Shown piece by piece: positions 44,910-53,633 of a stretch of DNA of 64,000 bases (its first letter is position 1; every line of letters begins with the position of its first letter). Made by a program: the position numbers and the translations under genes. The notes under the pieces were generated by a model. The model was not told the origin of the DNA, did not search any database, and saw only the letters and a program-made list of their open reading frames with translations. This DNA is from an uncultured Odoribacter sp. (GTDB lineage: Bacteria; Bacteroidota; Bacteroidia; Bacteroidales; Marinifilaceae), in assembly GCA_910588375.1 (NCBI GenBank), contig CAJUQA010000006.1:1-64000 (forward strand), read 5' to 3'.

Positions 44910-45022
44910 TTCGAGTCCCGTCCGCACCGCTTGAAAAAGACAAAAAATCAAGAAAAGTCCTGAAGTTTAACACTTTGGGACTTTTTCTTTTTCCGCTTAC
45001 CCAAGCAAAAAGTACCCAAATC
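44910..45022 (+). repeat. Right attachment repeat
   Basis: Copy of the tRNA-Asp 3' end and its terminator, 107 of 113 identical to 30192-30304. Only the tRNA 3' third is present, so it is not a tRNA gene. It marks the right boundary of the island; flanking chromosomal genes resume with the FUSC gene at 45091. Confidence 0.88.
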
Positions 45023-45090
45023 GGGAAACGAAGGATCCTTTCTTTTGCGTAATAACTAAAAAAGAGCTCCTTCGTATAAACAGAAAATTA

Positions 45091-45657
45091 ATGCCAGCAA
45101 CTATGAATTTCCCAAGCATCATTAAGCGGATAGAACTAAGAACTGCTTTATTGATATGTATAGCGGTATTATTAGCTTGCTTCTTTGGAGCTTATGTCAC
45201 AGGACATTTCCATGAAGAATCGGGATCCATTGGAGCCATGCTCGCCTGTACTTCAGCCATTGTTGTCCTACAAGACAAAAACTTAAAAAACTCTCTTCAC
45301 ACCGGTTGGCTCCGGGTTTTAGGGACATTCATAGGAGCTCTTATCGCTTGGATTTATCTTCTTTTCTACAAATTTTCAATTCCGGGGATGCTTATTGCCG
45401 TATTTATTGAAGAAATTATTTGCATGCTATTACAGGTACCCGATAACGGAAAAATGGCCACTATCACCTTGGTTGTTGTTCTTCTCATCACCCGGGAATA
45501 CCCCAGCCTACCGCCTTGGGAAAACGGACTATTACGTTTCAGCGAAGCTGCTGTTGGAGCCGGCATCGGAATCTTTGTGGTTTGGCTAGAATATATATTT
45601 CAGAAACTCAAGGAAAATATTTTGGAAAAAATAGTTGCATTCAAAAAAAGAAAATAA
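45091..45657 (+). CDS. FUSC-family membrane protein (half-size)
   Basis: A 188-residue inner-membrane protein with about five or six transmembrane helices (for example LLICIAVLLACFFGAYVTG and FIGALIAWIYLLFY). The spacing and the GSIGAMLACTSAIVVLQD segment fit the FUSC/aromatic acid exporter family. Full exporters are 600-700 residues with two membrane halves; this is one half without the cytoplasmic domain, a form common in Bacteroidota. Substrate unknown. It is the first gene after the island and has its own start 68 bp past the repeat. ATG 45103 is an alternative start. Confidence 0.75.
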   Translation: MPATMNFPSIIKRIELRTALLICIAVLLACFFGAYVTGHFHEESGSIGAMLACTSAIVVLQDKNLKNSLHTGWLRVLGTFIGALIAWIYLLFYKFSIPGMLIAVFIEEIICMLLQVPDNGKMATITLVVVLLITREYPSLPPWENGLLRFSEAAVGAGIGIFVVWLEYIFQKLKENILEKIVAFKKRK

Positions 45658-45704
45658 TTGCTCCTTTCGCCATATCCCGAATTTCAGATGTTTTTCAGAA
45701 TTAT

Positions 45705-45712
45705 TATCTTTG
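45705..45712 (+). promoter_or_regulatory. Candidate promoter -7 box of the two-component operon
   Basis: TATCTTTG matches TAnnTTTG and lies 22 bp before the response-regulator ATG at 45734. Confidence 0.45.
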
Positions 45713-45733
45713 TTTGTAACAAAAACAGGGATA

Positions 45734-46411
45734 ATGAAAATACTACTTGTCGAAGACGATCCAGCCTTACGGGAAATTCTCCAACATTCTTTACAACAAG
45801 AACGCTATGTAGTAGAATTAGCTCCCGATTACCATACGGCCAGTCAGAAAACTCACGATTATACCTATGATTGCATTTTGTTAGACATTATGCTTCCAGA
45901 TGGGAACGGCCTGTCTTTACTTAAAGAACTGCAAGAATCAAAAAAACAGGGAAACGTCATCATTATTTCTGCCAAAGATTCTTTAGACGACAAAGTAAAT
46001 GGACTGGATTTAGGAGCCGATGATTACCTTCCCAAACCTTTTCATCTCGCAGAACTGCATGCCCGCATAAAAAGTGTCATACGACGCAAAAACCGAGACG
46101 GGAATATATTTACCAAATACGGTAACATCAAAGTAAATACAGATACTTTTGACGTATATGTTGAAGGAAAAATCATTGAATTGAACCGAAAAGAATACGA
46201 TATTCTGCTATACTTTCTAAACCGCCCGGAACGACTTCTAAACAAAAGCACCTTAGCAGAAGCCGTATGGGGCGACCATATCGACCAAACCGACAATTTT
46301 GATTTCATATACGCCCAAATCAAAAACTTACGCAAAAAACTTATGGCAGCGGGGGCAACTCCGGAAATTAAAGCTGTATATGGTTTCGGTTACAAAATAA
46401 CTTTAAAATGA
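45734..46411 (+). CDS. OmpR-family response regulator
   Basis: A 225-residue regulator. The receiver domain has the acidic pocket EDD (7-9), the phosphorylated D51 in ILLDIMLPDG, and the conserved lysine in YLPKPFH. The C-terminal winged-helix (trans_reg_C) has ELNRKEYDILLYFL and the VWGDHIDQTDNFDFIYAQIKNLRKKL recognition region. The partner kinase gene overlaps its stop by 4 bp, and the two exported PepSY-like genes downstream are probable targets. The start at 45734 begins at the canonical MKILLVEDD. Confidence 0.93.
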   Translation: MKILLVEDDPALREILQHSLQQERYVVELAPDYHTASQKTHDYTYDCILLDIMLPDGNGLSLLKELQESKKQGNVIIISAKDSLDDKVNGLDLGADDYLPKPFHLAELHARIKSVIRRKNRDGNIFTKYGNIKVNTDTFDVYVEGKIIELNRKEYDILLYFLNRPERLLNKSTLAEAVWGDHIDQTDNFDFIYAQIKNLRKKLMAAGATPEIKAVYGFGYKITLK

Positions 46412-47685
46412 AACTGATTTATCGCATACTCTACCGACTTTCAGTAGCCCTGTTAATCGTATTGGGTATTTGGGGTGCATTTTTCTATCTGACAGTCATT
46501 GACGAAATTAACGATGAAACAGACGATTCTTTGGAAGATTATTCCGAAACGATTATCCGTAAAGCCTTAGCAGGACAAGAATTACCTTCTAATTCTAATG
46601 GCAGTAACAATACATATTACCTGACCCAAGTATCGGAAGAATATGCCCGGAACAATAAAAAAATCCGGTATTCGGATGAAATGATTTATATCGATGAAAA
46701 AGAAGAAACAGAGCCAGCACGCATATTAAAGACCATTTTCAGGGATCAGCGGGAAAACTATTTTGAACTGACAGTGAGTATCCCTACCATCGAAAAAGAG
46801 GACTTACAGGAAGCCATACTTTGGTGGATTGTTTTTTTATACATTACGTTACTGCTTACTATTTTATTAATCAATATCTGGGTTTTCTATCGGAGTATGC
46901 GCCCATTGTATCATTTATTAAATTGGCTGGACCATTACACTATCGGCTCTTCCGATCTGCCTCCGACAAGTCGGACTAAAATCACAGAATTCCGCAAACT
47001 AAACGAAGCGGCACGCCAAAGCGCCATGAGAAACGAGCAAATCTTTCAACAACAAAAACAATTCATCGGTAATGCCGCCCATGAAATCCAAACTCCTTTG
47101 GCCATCTGTCAAAACAGACTCGAAATGCTGATTAACCAGGATAACATAGCGGAAGAACAATTAGAAGAACTCATCAAAACCCACCAAACACTGGAACATA
47201 TCGTCAAACTGAATAAATCGCTGCTCTTCCTTTTCAAAATAGACAACGGACAATTTCAAGAAAACCAAAAAATAAAACTAAACGACATTATAACAAAACT
47301 GACTGAAGATTTTCGAGAAGCCTACGCTTATAAAAATATTCAATTAACCATCATAGAAGAAGCATATCCAGAAATAGTATTAAATGAAACTTTAGCCGTA
47401 GCCCTGATTTCCAATCTCCTCAAAAATGCTTACATACACAATATTCCTAACGGCTCTATAGAAATTCACATTTCTTCCGAAAAGCTACTTTTTTCCAATA
47501 CGGGAATAGAGGAGACCTTAGACGAAAACCGAATCTTTGAACGTTTTTACCAAGGTAAAAAAAGACAAGAACATTCCACAGGATTAGGTTTATCTATTGT
47601 TCATTCCATTGCCCGTTTTTACCACTTACCCATTCGGTATTTTTTTAATGGCAAGCATAATTTTGAAATAAAATTTCATCTTTGA
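46408..47685 (+). CDS. Sensor histidine kinase
   Basis: A 425-residue membrane kinase. Helices at about residues 12-31 and 137-160 enclose a ~105-residue periplasmic sensor that is acidic (EINDETDDSLEDY). HisKA has H225 in GNAAHEIQTPL; HATPase has NLLKNAYIH (N box) and STGLGLSIVHSIARFY (G2 box), while the F box is FERFYQGKK. The G1 box is weak and the enzyme is rather short for its class, but the key residues are present. Overlaps the response regulator by 4 bp. The ligand is unknown. Confidence 0.92.
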   Translation: MKLIYRILYRLSVALLIVLGIWGAFFYLTVIDEINDETDDSLEDYSETIIRKALAGQELPSNSNGSNNTYYLTQVSEEYARNNKKIRYSDEMIYIDEKEETEPARILKTIFRDQRENYFELTVSIPTIEKEDLQEAILWWIVFLYITLLLTILLINIWVFYRSMRPLYHLLNWLDHYTIGSSDLPPTSRTKITEFRKLNEAARQSAMRNEQIFQQQKQFIGNAAHEIQTPLAICQNRLEMLINQDNIAEEQLEELIKTHQTLEHIVKLNKSLLFLFKIDNGQFQENQKIKLNDIITKLTEDFREAYAYKNIQLTIIEEAYPEIVLNETLAVALISNLLKNAYIHNIPNGSIEIHISSEKLLFSNTGIEETLDENRIFERFYQGKKRQEHSTGLGLSIVHSIARFYHLPIRYFFNGKHNFEIKFHL

Positions 47686-47751
47686 GTATTTTTTCAAATT
47701 CTTTTCAGATTTGCTTCTCATCTTTGTCATGTAAATTTAAAATAAAAGAAC

Positions 47752-48189
47752 ATGAAAAGATTATTTATCCTACTTTTTTGCTTAATAAGCATTCCATTTA
47801 TTTTAAAAGCGGACGACGAAAAGCCTATCGCTGTAAACGACCTCCCGCAGGAAGCACTGACTTTCATTAATACTCATTTTACCGATACTAAAATCTCTTA
47901 TGCAAAAATAGAATCGGATTTTTTCAAAAAAGAGTATAAAGTTATTTTCGTCAACGGTCAGAAAGTTGAATTTGATAAAAACGGCAGATGGAAAGAAGTT
48001 GATTGTAAATACAGTTCCGTACCAACCTCCATTATTCCGGAAACCATAAAAAAATACATCACAGAACAATATCCGGAACAAAACGTAATAAAAATCGAAA
48101 GGGATAAAAAAGGCTATGAAGTGAAACTAAAAAATAAACTCGAACTGAAATTCAATCATGCCTTCCAATTAATAGACATTGATGATTAA
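47752..48189 (+). CDS. Exported PepSY-like protein
   Basis: A 145-residue protein with a signal peptide (cleavage near KADDE) and two PepSY-like modules of about 60 residues (LPQEALTFINTHFTDTKISYAKI, then IPETIKKYITEQYPEQNVIKIE), each a helix then strands with a lysine-rich beta-hairpin. These Bacteroidota proteins resemble the beta-lactamase-inhibitor-like fold and are periplasmic, with unknown ligand. It is 67 bp after the histidine kinase and may be its regulated target, possibly feeding a signal back to the sensor. Confidence 0.8.
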   Translation: MKRLFILLFCLISIPFILKADDEKPIAVNDLPQEALTFINTHFTDTKISYAKIESDFFKKEYKVIFVNGQKVEFDKNGRWKEVDCKYSSVPTSIIPETIKKYITEQYPEQNVIKIERDKKGYEVKLKNKLELKFNHAFQLIDIDD

Positions 48190-48249
48190 GTCCCTCCAAA
48201 CCTAAATGTAACTTTATAATAGAAATACAATAACTAATACAACAAAACT

Positions 48250-49092
48250 ATGAAACTAAAATTTTTATTATTAGCCGTAATCTTAGGTTCTTTAAGCCTT
48301 TTTGCATGTAGTGATGATGACGATTACACTCCGGACGAAACGGTACAAACAGCTTTTGAGGCAAAATATCCCAACGCCACCAGAGTATCTTGGGAAAAGA
48401 AAGGAATTTACCGTGTCGCCGAATTCCGGATTAATAACCAGGAAATACACGCTTGGTTTGATAATTCCGGCGAATGGTTTATGACCAAAACGGAACTTGA
48501 AACCATTAATGCCCTACCGGTAAAAGTACAAGAAGCATTTAAAAAGAGTGAATATGCCACTTGGAAAGTGGACGATGTAGACAAAGTAGAACGTCCGGAG
48601 AGTGAACCCGTCTATGTCATTGAAGTTGAACAAGGGAAACAGGAAATAGATTTATACTATTCGGAAGAAGGCATACTGATTAAAACTGTAATTGATGACG
48701 ATTCCAAACCCGAAGATCATTTAACCAATACATTGCCCGCTTCCGTAAAAAGTTTTATACAAGAACGTTATCCGAATGCCCGTATCATCGAATATGAAAT
48801 AGAAAAAGGTAATTTAGAAGTAGACATTATTGACGGTACCAAAGGCAAAGAAGTAGTATTCAACAGCAACTACGAATGGTTGTACACCAAATATGAAGTT
48901 TCCCGCTTGGAAGTTCCCGAAAATGTAATGAATACCCTAAATACGCTATTAGCTTCTCAATATGCTGGTTATGTAATTGATGACATCGACTTTTATGAAA
49001 CCTCTACAACTTCCTATTACCGCTTTGAATTGGAATCGGGCAATAGAGAAGTTAAGATAGATATCGATACAAACGGAAATATACTAAACTAA
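48250..49092 (+). CDS. PepSY-like lipoprotein with repeated modules
   Basis: A 280-residue lipoprotein (LSLFAC, Cys20) with about four successive PepSY-like units. Unit starts resemble VQTAFEAKYPNATRVSWEKKG, LPVKVQEAFKKSEYATWKVDD, LPASVKSFIQERYPNARII and VPENVMNTLNTLLASQYAGYV, followed each time by a strand pair such as YVIEVEQGKQEIDLYY. It repeats the theme of the smaller protein 60 bp upstream, so the pair likely arose by duplication. Surface or periplasmic location; function unknown. It belongs to the two-component locus. Confidence 0.8.
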   Translation: MKLKFLLLAVILGSLSLFACSDDDDYTPDETVQTAFEAKYPNATRVSWEKKGIYRVAEFRINNQEIHAWFDNSGEWFMTKTELETINALPVKVQEAFKKSEYATWKVDDVDKVERPESEPVYVIEVEQGKQEIDLYYSEEGILIKTVIDDDSKPEDHLTNTLPASVKSFIQERYPNARIIEYEIEKGNLEVDIIDGTKGKEVVFNSNYEWLYTKYEVSRLEVPENVMNTLNTLLASQYAGYVIDDIDFYETSTTSYYRFELESGNREVKIDIDTNGNILN

Positions 49093-49102
49093 ATTTTATA
49101 TC

Positions 49103-49267
49103 ATGAAAAAGTATATCTGCACTGTATGTAATTACATCTACGATCCGGCATTAGGAGATCCGGACAGTGGTATTGAACCAGGTACTTCTTTTGAAGACAT
49201 ACCAGACGATTGGGTTTGTCCCCTATGCGGAGTTGGAAAAGAAGACTTTGAACCCGTTGAAGAATAA
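49103..49267 (+). CDS. Rubredoxin
   Basis: A 54-residue iron protein. Two CxxC knuckles, CTVC and CPLCG, coordinate the single iron, and YIYDPALGDPDSGI, PDDWVCP and the aromatic residues between are the family norm. It transfers single electrons, often to reduce oxygen or peroxide through rubrerythrin or flavodiiron proteins in anaerobes. It begins 11 bp after the PepSY lipoprotein gene and ends in the terminator at 49274, so it is the last gene of that transcript. Its presence there may reflect stress-linked expression, but that is a guess. Confidence 0.95.
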   Translation: MKKYICTVCNYIYDPALGDPDSGIEPGTSFEDIPDDWVCPLCGVGKEDFEPVEE

Positions 49268-49273
49268 AAAACG

Positions 49274-49310
49274 AAACCGTGATGGAAGATTTTCCATCAC
49301 GGTTTATTTT
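49274..49310 (+). terminator. Intrinsic terminator after rubredoxin
   Basis: AAACCGTGATGGAA and TTCCATCACGGTTT, a 14-bp perfect stem with a 4-nt loop, followed by ATTTT. It begins 7 bp after the rubredoxin stop. Confidence 0.85.
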
Positions 49311-49368
49311 AAAGAAAATAATTTAAAACAACTGTAACGCTATTTAACTACCTCCTTTCTAAAAAATC

Positions 49369-50814
49369 TTACAAATTATTCAACAATCCCACCTTTCCTT
49401 CATTTACCAATTTCAATATCAGTTCGCCGAAAAGTGTATTTGCCCATGCAAACCAATGACGGGTGTATTTAGAAGCATTATCCTTATGAAAGGATTCATG
49501 CATAAATCCCGTATTTCCATCCGTATCACGAAGCATACGGACACAAGTCCGGATTTCTGCATCATCCTTACTTGTAATGGCTTTCATAATCAAACTCATC
49601 GGCCATACCATATCGTATCCGATATGAGGACCACCGATTCCTTCTCCCGCATTCCCTTTAAAAAAATAAGGATTACTGTCACTCCACACCATGCGACGGG
49701 TGTTTTTATACACCTCATCATTCTCTGACACACATTCCAGATAAGGCAACGCTAAAAGACTGGGCACATTGGCGTCATCCATAAAAATCGTATTCCCGAA
49801 TCCATCCGCCTCAAAAGCATAGACCTTGCCATGTTGAGGATGACGGGCTACTGCATATTTCCGGACAGCCTGCTCCACTTCATCCGCCAACTCCCGACAC
49901 TGTACAGCCGACTGACTTTCCCCAATCACCTTATCCCATATTTCCGCCAATTGACGCAAAGACTTTACGGCAAACAAATTAGAAGGTATCAAGAATCCTA
50001 AATCCGTAGAGTCATCCGAAGGCCGGAAACAAGAAACGATCAGACCGACAGGCTTTACCGGCTGTCCCCAGCCGTCACAAGTCAAGGTATCCGATTTCCT
50101 CTCCGTACGCCTCTGAAAACGATAAGGTCCCTTATCTTTTTTACGCTGTTGCTCCGTAAACGTCTGATATATTAATCGAGCCGCCCTCTGCCATTCTTTG
50201 TCAAAAACCGATGTATCTCCCGTCGTTTTCCAATAATTGTAAGCCAATCTGACCGGATAACACAATGAATCAACCTCCCATTTTCTTTCGTGTATATAAG
50301 GTTTCATTTCCGTCAAATCGGATTTCCATTCGCTGGACTCCGCCCCATGCGTAAAAGCATTGGCATAACGGTCAAGCAAAATACACTGAGTCTGCCGGTT
50401 GATCACTCCTGCAATCAACAATCGCAACTGTTCATCCTTCTTACACAATGGCAGATAAGGCCACACCTGAGCTCCGGAATCCCGCAACCACATTGCATTT
50501 ATATCCCCCGTAATCACAAACGTGTCCGGACGACCGTCTTTCATTTGAAAATCAACAGTAGTGTCCAGCGTATTAGGGAAACAATTCTCAAACATCCAAG
50601 CCAGTTTCGGATCCTTCAACTGCCTTTTTACGGATTCAATCACCTCTTCCACCGCTTTCGACATAAAGCGACGGTTAGCAGGCAAAGGACGGTTACTGAT
50701 TAATTCTTTCTCTTCTGCCATTGCTTTAGCCACTGCCTTCAATGGCGTAGTACTCACTGCGGCTGCCATCATCGCCAAACCGCTTTTTTTCAAAAAATCT
50801 CTACGGGATACCAT
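49369..50814 (-). CDS. GH125-family exo-alpha-1,6-mannosidase (Tat signal)
   Basis: A 481-residue enzyme of family GH125, which removes alpha-1,6-linked mannose from N-glycans. The N-terminus MVSRRDFLKKSG is a twin-arginine signal, so it is folded before export. Family features are NTLDTTVDF, DINAMWLRDSGAQVWPYL near residue 110, FTHGAESSEWKSD, IPSNLFA, DDANVPSLLALPYL and the late FMHESFHKDNASKYTRHWFAWANTLFGEL. It would finish what GH92 and related enzymes start on high-mannose glycans. The upstream gene (minus) is a thioesterase; no operon partner is obvious. Confidence 0.92.
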   Translation of the reverse strand: MVSRRDFLKKSGLAMMAAAVSTTPLKAVAKAMAEEKELISNRPLPANRRFMSKAVEEVIESVKRQLKDPKLAWMFENCFPNTLDTTVDFQMKDGRPDTFVITGDINAMWLRDSGAQVWPYLPLCKKDEQLRLLIAGVINRQTQCILLDRYANAFTHGAESSEWKSDLTEMKPYIHERKWEVDSLCYPVRLAYNYWKTTGDTSVFDKEWQRAARLIYQTFTEQQRKKDKGPYRFQRRTERKSDTLTCDGWGQPVKPVGLIVSCFRPSDDSTDLGFLIPSNLFAVKSLRQLAEIWDKVIGESQSAVQCRELADEVEQAVRKYAVARHPQHGKVYAFEADGFGNTIFMDDANVPSLLALPYLECVSENDEVYKNTRRMVWSDSNPYFFKGNAGEGIGGPHIGYDMVWPMSLIMKAITSKDDAEIRTCVRMLRDTDGNTGFMHESFHKDNASKYTRHWFAWANTLFGELILKLVNEGKVGLLNNL

Positions 50815-50843
50815 ATCTTATATTTTACATACACAATAAAATT

Positions 50844-51632
50844 CTATTCTGTCATCGCCTTTGCATCAACATGCTCCCGCCACACACTTTTCGCCACACA
50901 ATGCAACTTTTCACCACTCTCATCCTTTACCTGATGAATAATTTTCACCTCTTCCCCTTCCTGCTTCATTTCATAAAAAGACCGGATAGTACTGTCCGGC
51001 ATAATCTCGTGCTCATACACCACTTCTACCTCCGTAAGTATATGATTCTTCAAAAAATCAAACGGCAACGAATTCGTCAGCCATCGCATATAAGAGGCTT
51101 GAGTCACATGCCCGTTAAAATCAATATTATCGAAAGTCGCTGTAAACTGACGCTCCTCCTTCATCTTCAACATCCTTTCCGACTCCTGCAACAGAGGTGC
51201 CATACTCAGTTTCTCGATCTGATGACTTGTACTCATTGCCACCACCTTATCCGTCTGCCTCAGCGGCCTCCTTCGTTTCAAATCAATCAACATCCATTCA
51301 GAAGTAGCATTCACAAGCACCTCTCCATCCCGGCGCATCATCCGGTAATCCCGCAAAGCAAACAGACGCTCTACCCCCGAAGGCCAGGTTTCCACAACAA
51401 CCTCCTCCTCCTTATGTGGCATTTTAAAAACCTGAATATGCAGACGGTGCAACATCCATGTCTGCCCCTGTTTATTCAAAGTATCTACATCCACACCTAA
51501 CATCTCCGTCTGGACTTCCGCCACATCGTTAAACAAATCACACAACGTCTTGATAAACAAACGTCCCTTATAATTCGTATAATGATTATAAATTTTTATT
51601 TGTTCCGTATACTTGGCAACAGGCTTCATCAT
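50844..51632 (-). CDS. Acyl-ACP thioesterase-family protein
   Basis: A 262-residue double-hotdog protein of the acyl-ACP thioesterase family, which releases fatty acids from acyl carrier protein. The first hotdog has IYNHYTNYKGRLFIKTLCDLF and GQTWMLHRLHI; the second has the catalytic-type NIDFNGHVTQASYMRWL (Asn and His). Such enzymes set the chain length of free fatty acids in Bacteroidota. It is cytoplasmic. It sits 29 bp upstream of the GH125 gene, with no functional link evident. Confidence 0.85.
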   Translation of the reverse strand: MMKPVAKYTEQIKIYNHYTNYKGRLFIKTLCDLFNDVAEVQTEMLGVDVDTLNKQGQTWMLHRLHIQVFKMPHKEEEVVVETWPSGVERLFALRDYRMMRRDGEVLVNATSEWMLIDLKRRRPLRQTDKVVAMSTSHQIEKLSMAPLLQESERMLKMKEERQFTATFDNIDFNGHVTQASYMRWLTNSLPFDFLKNHILTEVEVVYEHEIMPDSTIRSFYEMKQEGEEVKIIHQVKDESGEKLHCVAKSVWREHVDAKAMTE

Positions 51633-51809
51633 TCAATAATTAAAACACAAAAACGCGAGCTTCCGCCCACCCAAAGTTTCTGTAAAAATAAAGATTATTC
51701 CCAAAAGTTCAAGCATGACGGACAATTATTGTAACCGACAAGCTCAACATTTCCGTAAAAACACTTACAAAACCGAATCCATTTATTCGTAACTATAAAA
51801 ACAAAATTT

Positions 51810-52238
51810 ATGAGCTTTCTGCAAGAATTTAAAGCCTTTGCCATAAAAGGCAACGTAATAGACATGGCCATCGGTATCATTATCGGAGGCGCTTTCGGTA
51901 AAATCGTCACCTCCTTAGTAAACGACATCATCCTGCCACCCATTGGACTGCTCGTCGGAGGGGTAAACTTCACCCGTCTGGCTATTACATTAAAACCCGC
52001 CACCATAGATGCCACAGGCAAAGCGCTCGAAGCCGTCAAACTAAACTATGGTAATTTTATTCAAACCACCATTGATTTCCTCATTATTTCCCTTTCCATC
52101 TTTCTATTTATCAAAGCTTTGAACAGCCTAAAAAGGAAACAGGAAATCCAGGCATCACAACAGCCCCCGGCTCCAACTAAAGAAGAAATCCTGTTGACGG
52201 AAATCAGGGATATATTGAAAAATTTCCCAAAACAATGA
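51810..52238 (+). CDS. mscL: Large-conductance mechanosensitive channel
   Basis: A 142-residue inner-membrane channel that opens under hypo-osmotic stretch. The N-terminal helix MSFLQEFKAFAIKGNVIDMAIGIIIGGAFG includes the pore-lining first transmembrane helix; the second lies near TTIDFLIISLSIFLFIKAL; the cytoplasmic bundle ends in EEILLTEIRDIL. Length and sequence are normal. It is transcribed alone, divergent from the thioesterase and convergent with the GH29 gene. Confidence 0.97.
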   Translation: MSFLQEFKAFAIKGNVIDMAIGIIIGGAFGKIVTSLVNDIILPPIGLLVGGVNFTRLAITLKPATIDATGKALEAVKLNYGNFIQTTIDFLIISLSIFLFIKALNSLKRKQEIQASQQPPAPTKEEILLTEIRDILKNFPKQ

Positions 52239-52247
52239 CCTTTTACT

Positions 52248-52287
52248 CTTTAGTCGTCCCCGACGCTACAACCGAAGACGACTAAAG
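52248..52287. terminator. Hairpin between convergent mscL and GH29 genes
   Basis: CTTTAGTCGTC (52248-52258) and GACGACTAAAG (52277-52287), a perfect 11-bp stem. A clear T-run is missing, so termination may be weak; the position between stop codons supports it. Confidence 0.6.
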
Positions 52288-52288
52288 A

Positions 52289-53587
52289 TTATAATTCCAC
52301 TACTATAACATAATCAATCGTATCCTCAGGAATCGTTCCGGTCTCAATCAGCACTCCGTTCTTATCCTGTCTGAATGTCAACCTCCTGTGATCCGCAAAA
52401 ACCGAAACTGCCTTCACCTTATATGATTTTAAAGGCAAATACAACACATCATCCTGCGATTTGAGCACATGTACATACAACTTATTCCCTTTTTGGGTCG
52501 TCACGCCCCAATCATGCGGAGGAATCAATCCGCCCCGTGTACTATACAACGTCTCGCCATACACCTTCATCCAATCCCCGACCTCTTTTAAACGCTCCAC
52601 TGCTTCGACAGGCAATTCACCATTCGGACGCGGCCCGACATTCAGCAAAAGATTGGCATTATTCCCTGCTGCTTTTACCAACAAATGAATAATAGATTTT
52701 ACCGATTTATAATTACGGTCATGGATATTATACCCCCATGTATTATTCATCGTTTCACACGTCTCCAAAGGCAACGCCCCAACCACCGATTCTCCGGAAA
52801 ACCCGGTCACATTCTGTCCGGGCAAATCCTTTTCAAACATCTGAAAATCCTCCCCCGCTTTCACTGCCTGGTGATGATTATTTCCAATCAAACAACCGGG
52901 CTGCAAACGGTGAATCAAAGCATATTGTTCTTCCAACTGCCAGGGAGCTTCTTTCTTATCCCACCAACCGTCAAACCAGATGCCGCCTACTGGACCATAA
53001 TTCGTAAGTAACTCAGTCAATTGGGCATTCATAAACTGTAAATAATCTTCCCACTTTCCCGACATCTCCCTACCCGTTCTGCGACCGGTCGTTCCCAAAG
53101 GGGCATAATCAGTGCGATGCCAATCCAAATGGGAATAATAAAAAAACAGTTTCAGCCCTGCTTTCCGGCATGCTTCCGCCAATTCGGCAATCACATCCCT
53201 CTTAAAAGGAGTCGCCTTGAGTATATTATAATCAGACTGTTTCGTATCAAACATAGAAAACCCGTCATGATGTCTTGACGTAATACAGATATATTTCATT
53301 CCGGCATCCTTGGCGATACGTACCCATTCGTCCGCATCAAACCGCGAAGGATAAAATCCCGATGCCAGATTCTGATACTCTTTCTCCTGCAACCCCTTTT
53401 GCTCCAACACCCATTCTCCATTAGCCAACATACTGTATATTCCCCAATGGATAAACATACCGAATCGGGCATCCCGAAACCACTCTCTATTCTCCAGATT
53501 CTCCTTCGCAGGCTGATAATCCGCCGTCTGTGCTTTTCCGCTCCACACACAAAAAAGCAGCAGCACAAGCAATACAATTCTTTTCAT
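52289..53587 (-). CDS. GH29-family alpha-L-fucosidase
   Basis: A 432-residue exported retaining fucosidase. The ATG at 53587 gives a clean signal peptide (MKRIVLLVLLLFCVWSGKAQ); a longer in-frame start at 53704 does not. Conserved GH29 parts: WFRDARFGMFIHWGIYS, ICITSRHHDGFSMFDTK, FFYYSHLDWH and the nucleophile region GGIWFDGWWDK; the C-terminal beta domain follows. It would release fucose from host mucin or N-glycans. It is the only GH gene between the thioesterase and pyruvate kinase. Confidence 0.93.
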   Translation of the reverse strand: MKRIVLLVLLLFCVWSGKAQTADYQPAKENLENREWFRDARFGMFIHWGIYSMLANGEWVLEQKGLQEKEYQNLASGFYPSRFDADEWVRIAKDAGMKYICITSRHHDGFSMFDTKQSDYNILKATPFKRDVIAELAEACRKAGLKLFFYYSHLDWHRTDYAPLGTTGRRTGREMSGKWEDYLQFMNAQLTELLTNYGPVGGIWFDGWWDKKEAPWQLEEQYALIHRLQPGCLIGNNHHQAVKAGEDFQMFEKDLPGQNVTGFSGESVVGALPLETCETMNNTWGYNIHDRNYKSVKSIIHLLVKAAGNNANLLLNVGPRPNGELPVEAVERLKEVGDWMKVYGETLYSTRGGLIPPHDWGVTTQKGNKLYVHVLKSQDDVLYLPLKSYKVKAVSVFADHRRLTFRQDKNGVLIETGTIPEDTIDYVIVVEL

Positions 53588-53633
53588 ATTTCCTATAATC
53601 AAAATCGGACAAAAATAAAAAACGCCTCTTATT

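Larger units (their letters stand above)
30192..45022. mobile_element. Genomic island integrated at tRNA-Asp (degenerate integrase)
   Basis: A 113-bp direct repeat at 30192-30304 and 44910-45022 (six differences) begins inside the T arm of tRNA-Asp and covers the tRNA 3' end and terminator. The unit from repeat to repeat is about 14.7 kb. The tRNA-proximal end holds a broken tyrosine integrase. Cargo includes an XRE regulator, an IS256-type element, an AlbA_2 protein, a PHP-ATPase protein and a nuclease-STAND protein, plus remnants of other accessory genes. The large cargo genes are AT-rich relative to flanking genes. With no intact integrase the island is probably fixed. Confidence 0.88.

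Noticed and set aside
44910..44936. Possible second tRNA-Asp
   Set aside because: Only the 3' third of the tRNA is present; upstream sequence cannot form the D or anticodon arms. It is the right attachment repeat.
30192..45022. CRISPR array or type I/III restriction system in the accessory region
   Set aside because: No regularly spaced direct repeats and no methylase or cas-like motifs were seen; the Mrr-like domain is fused to a STAND protein instead.
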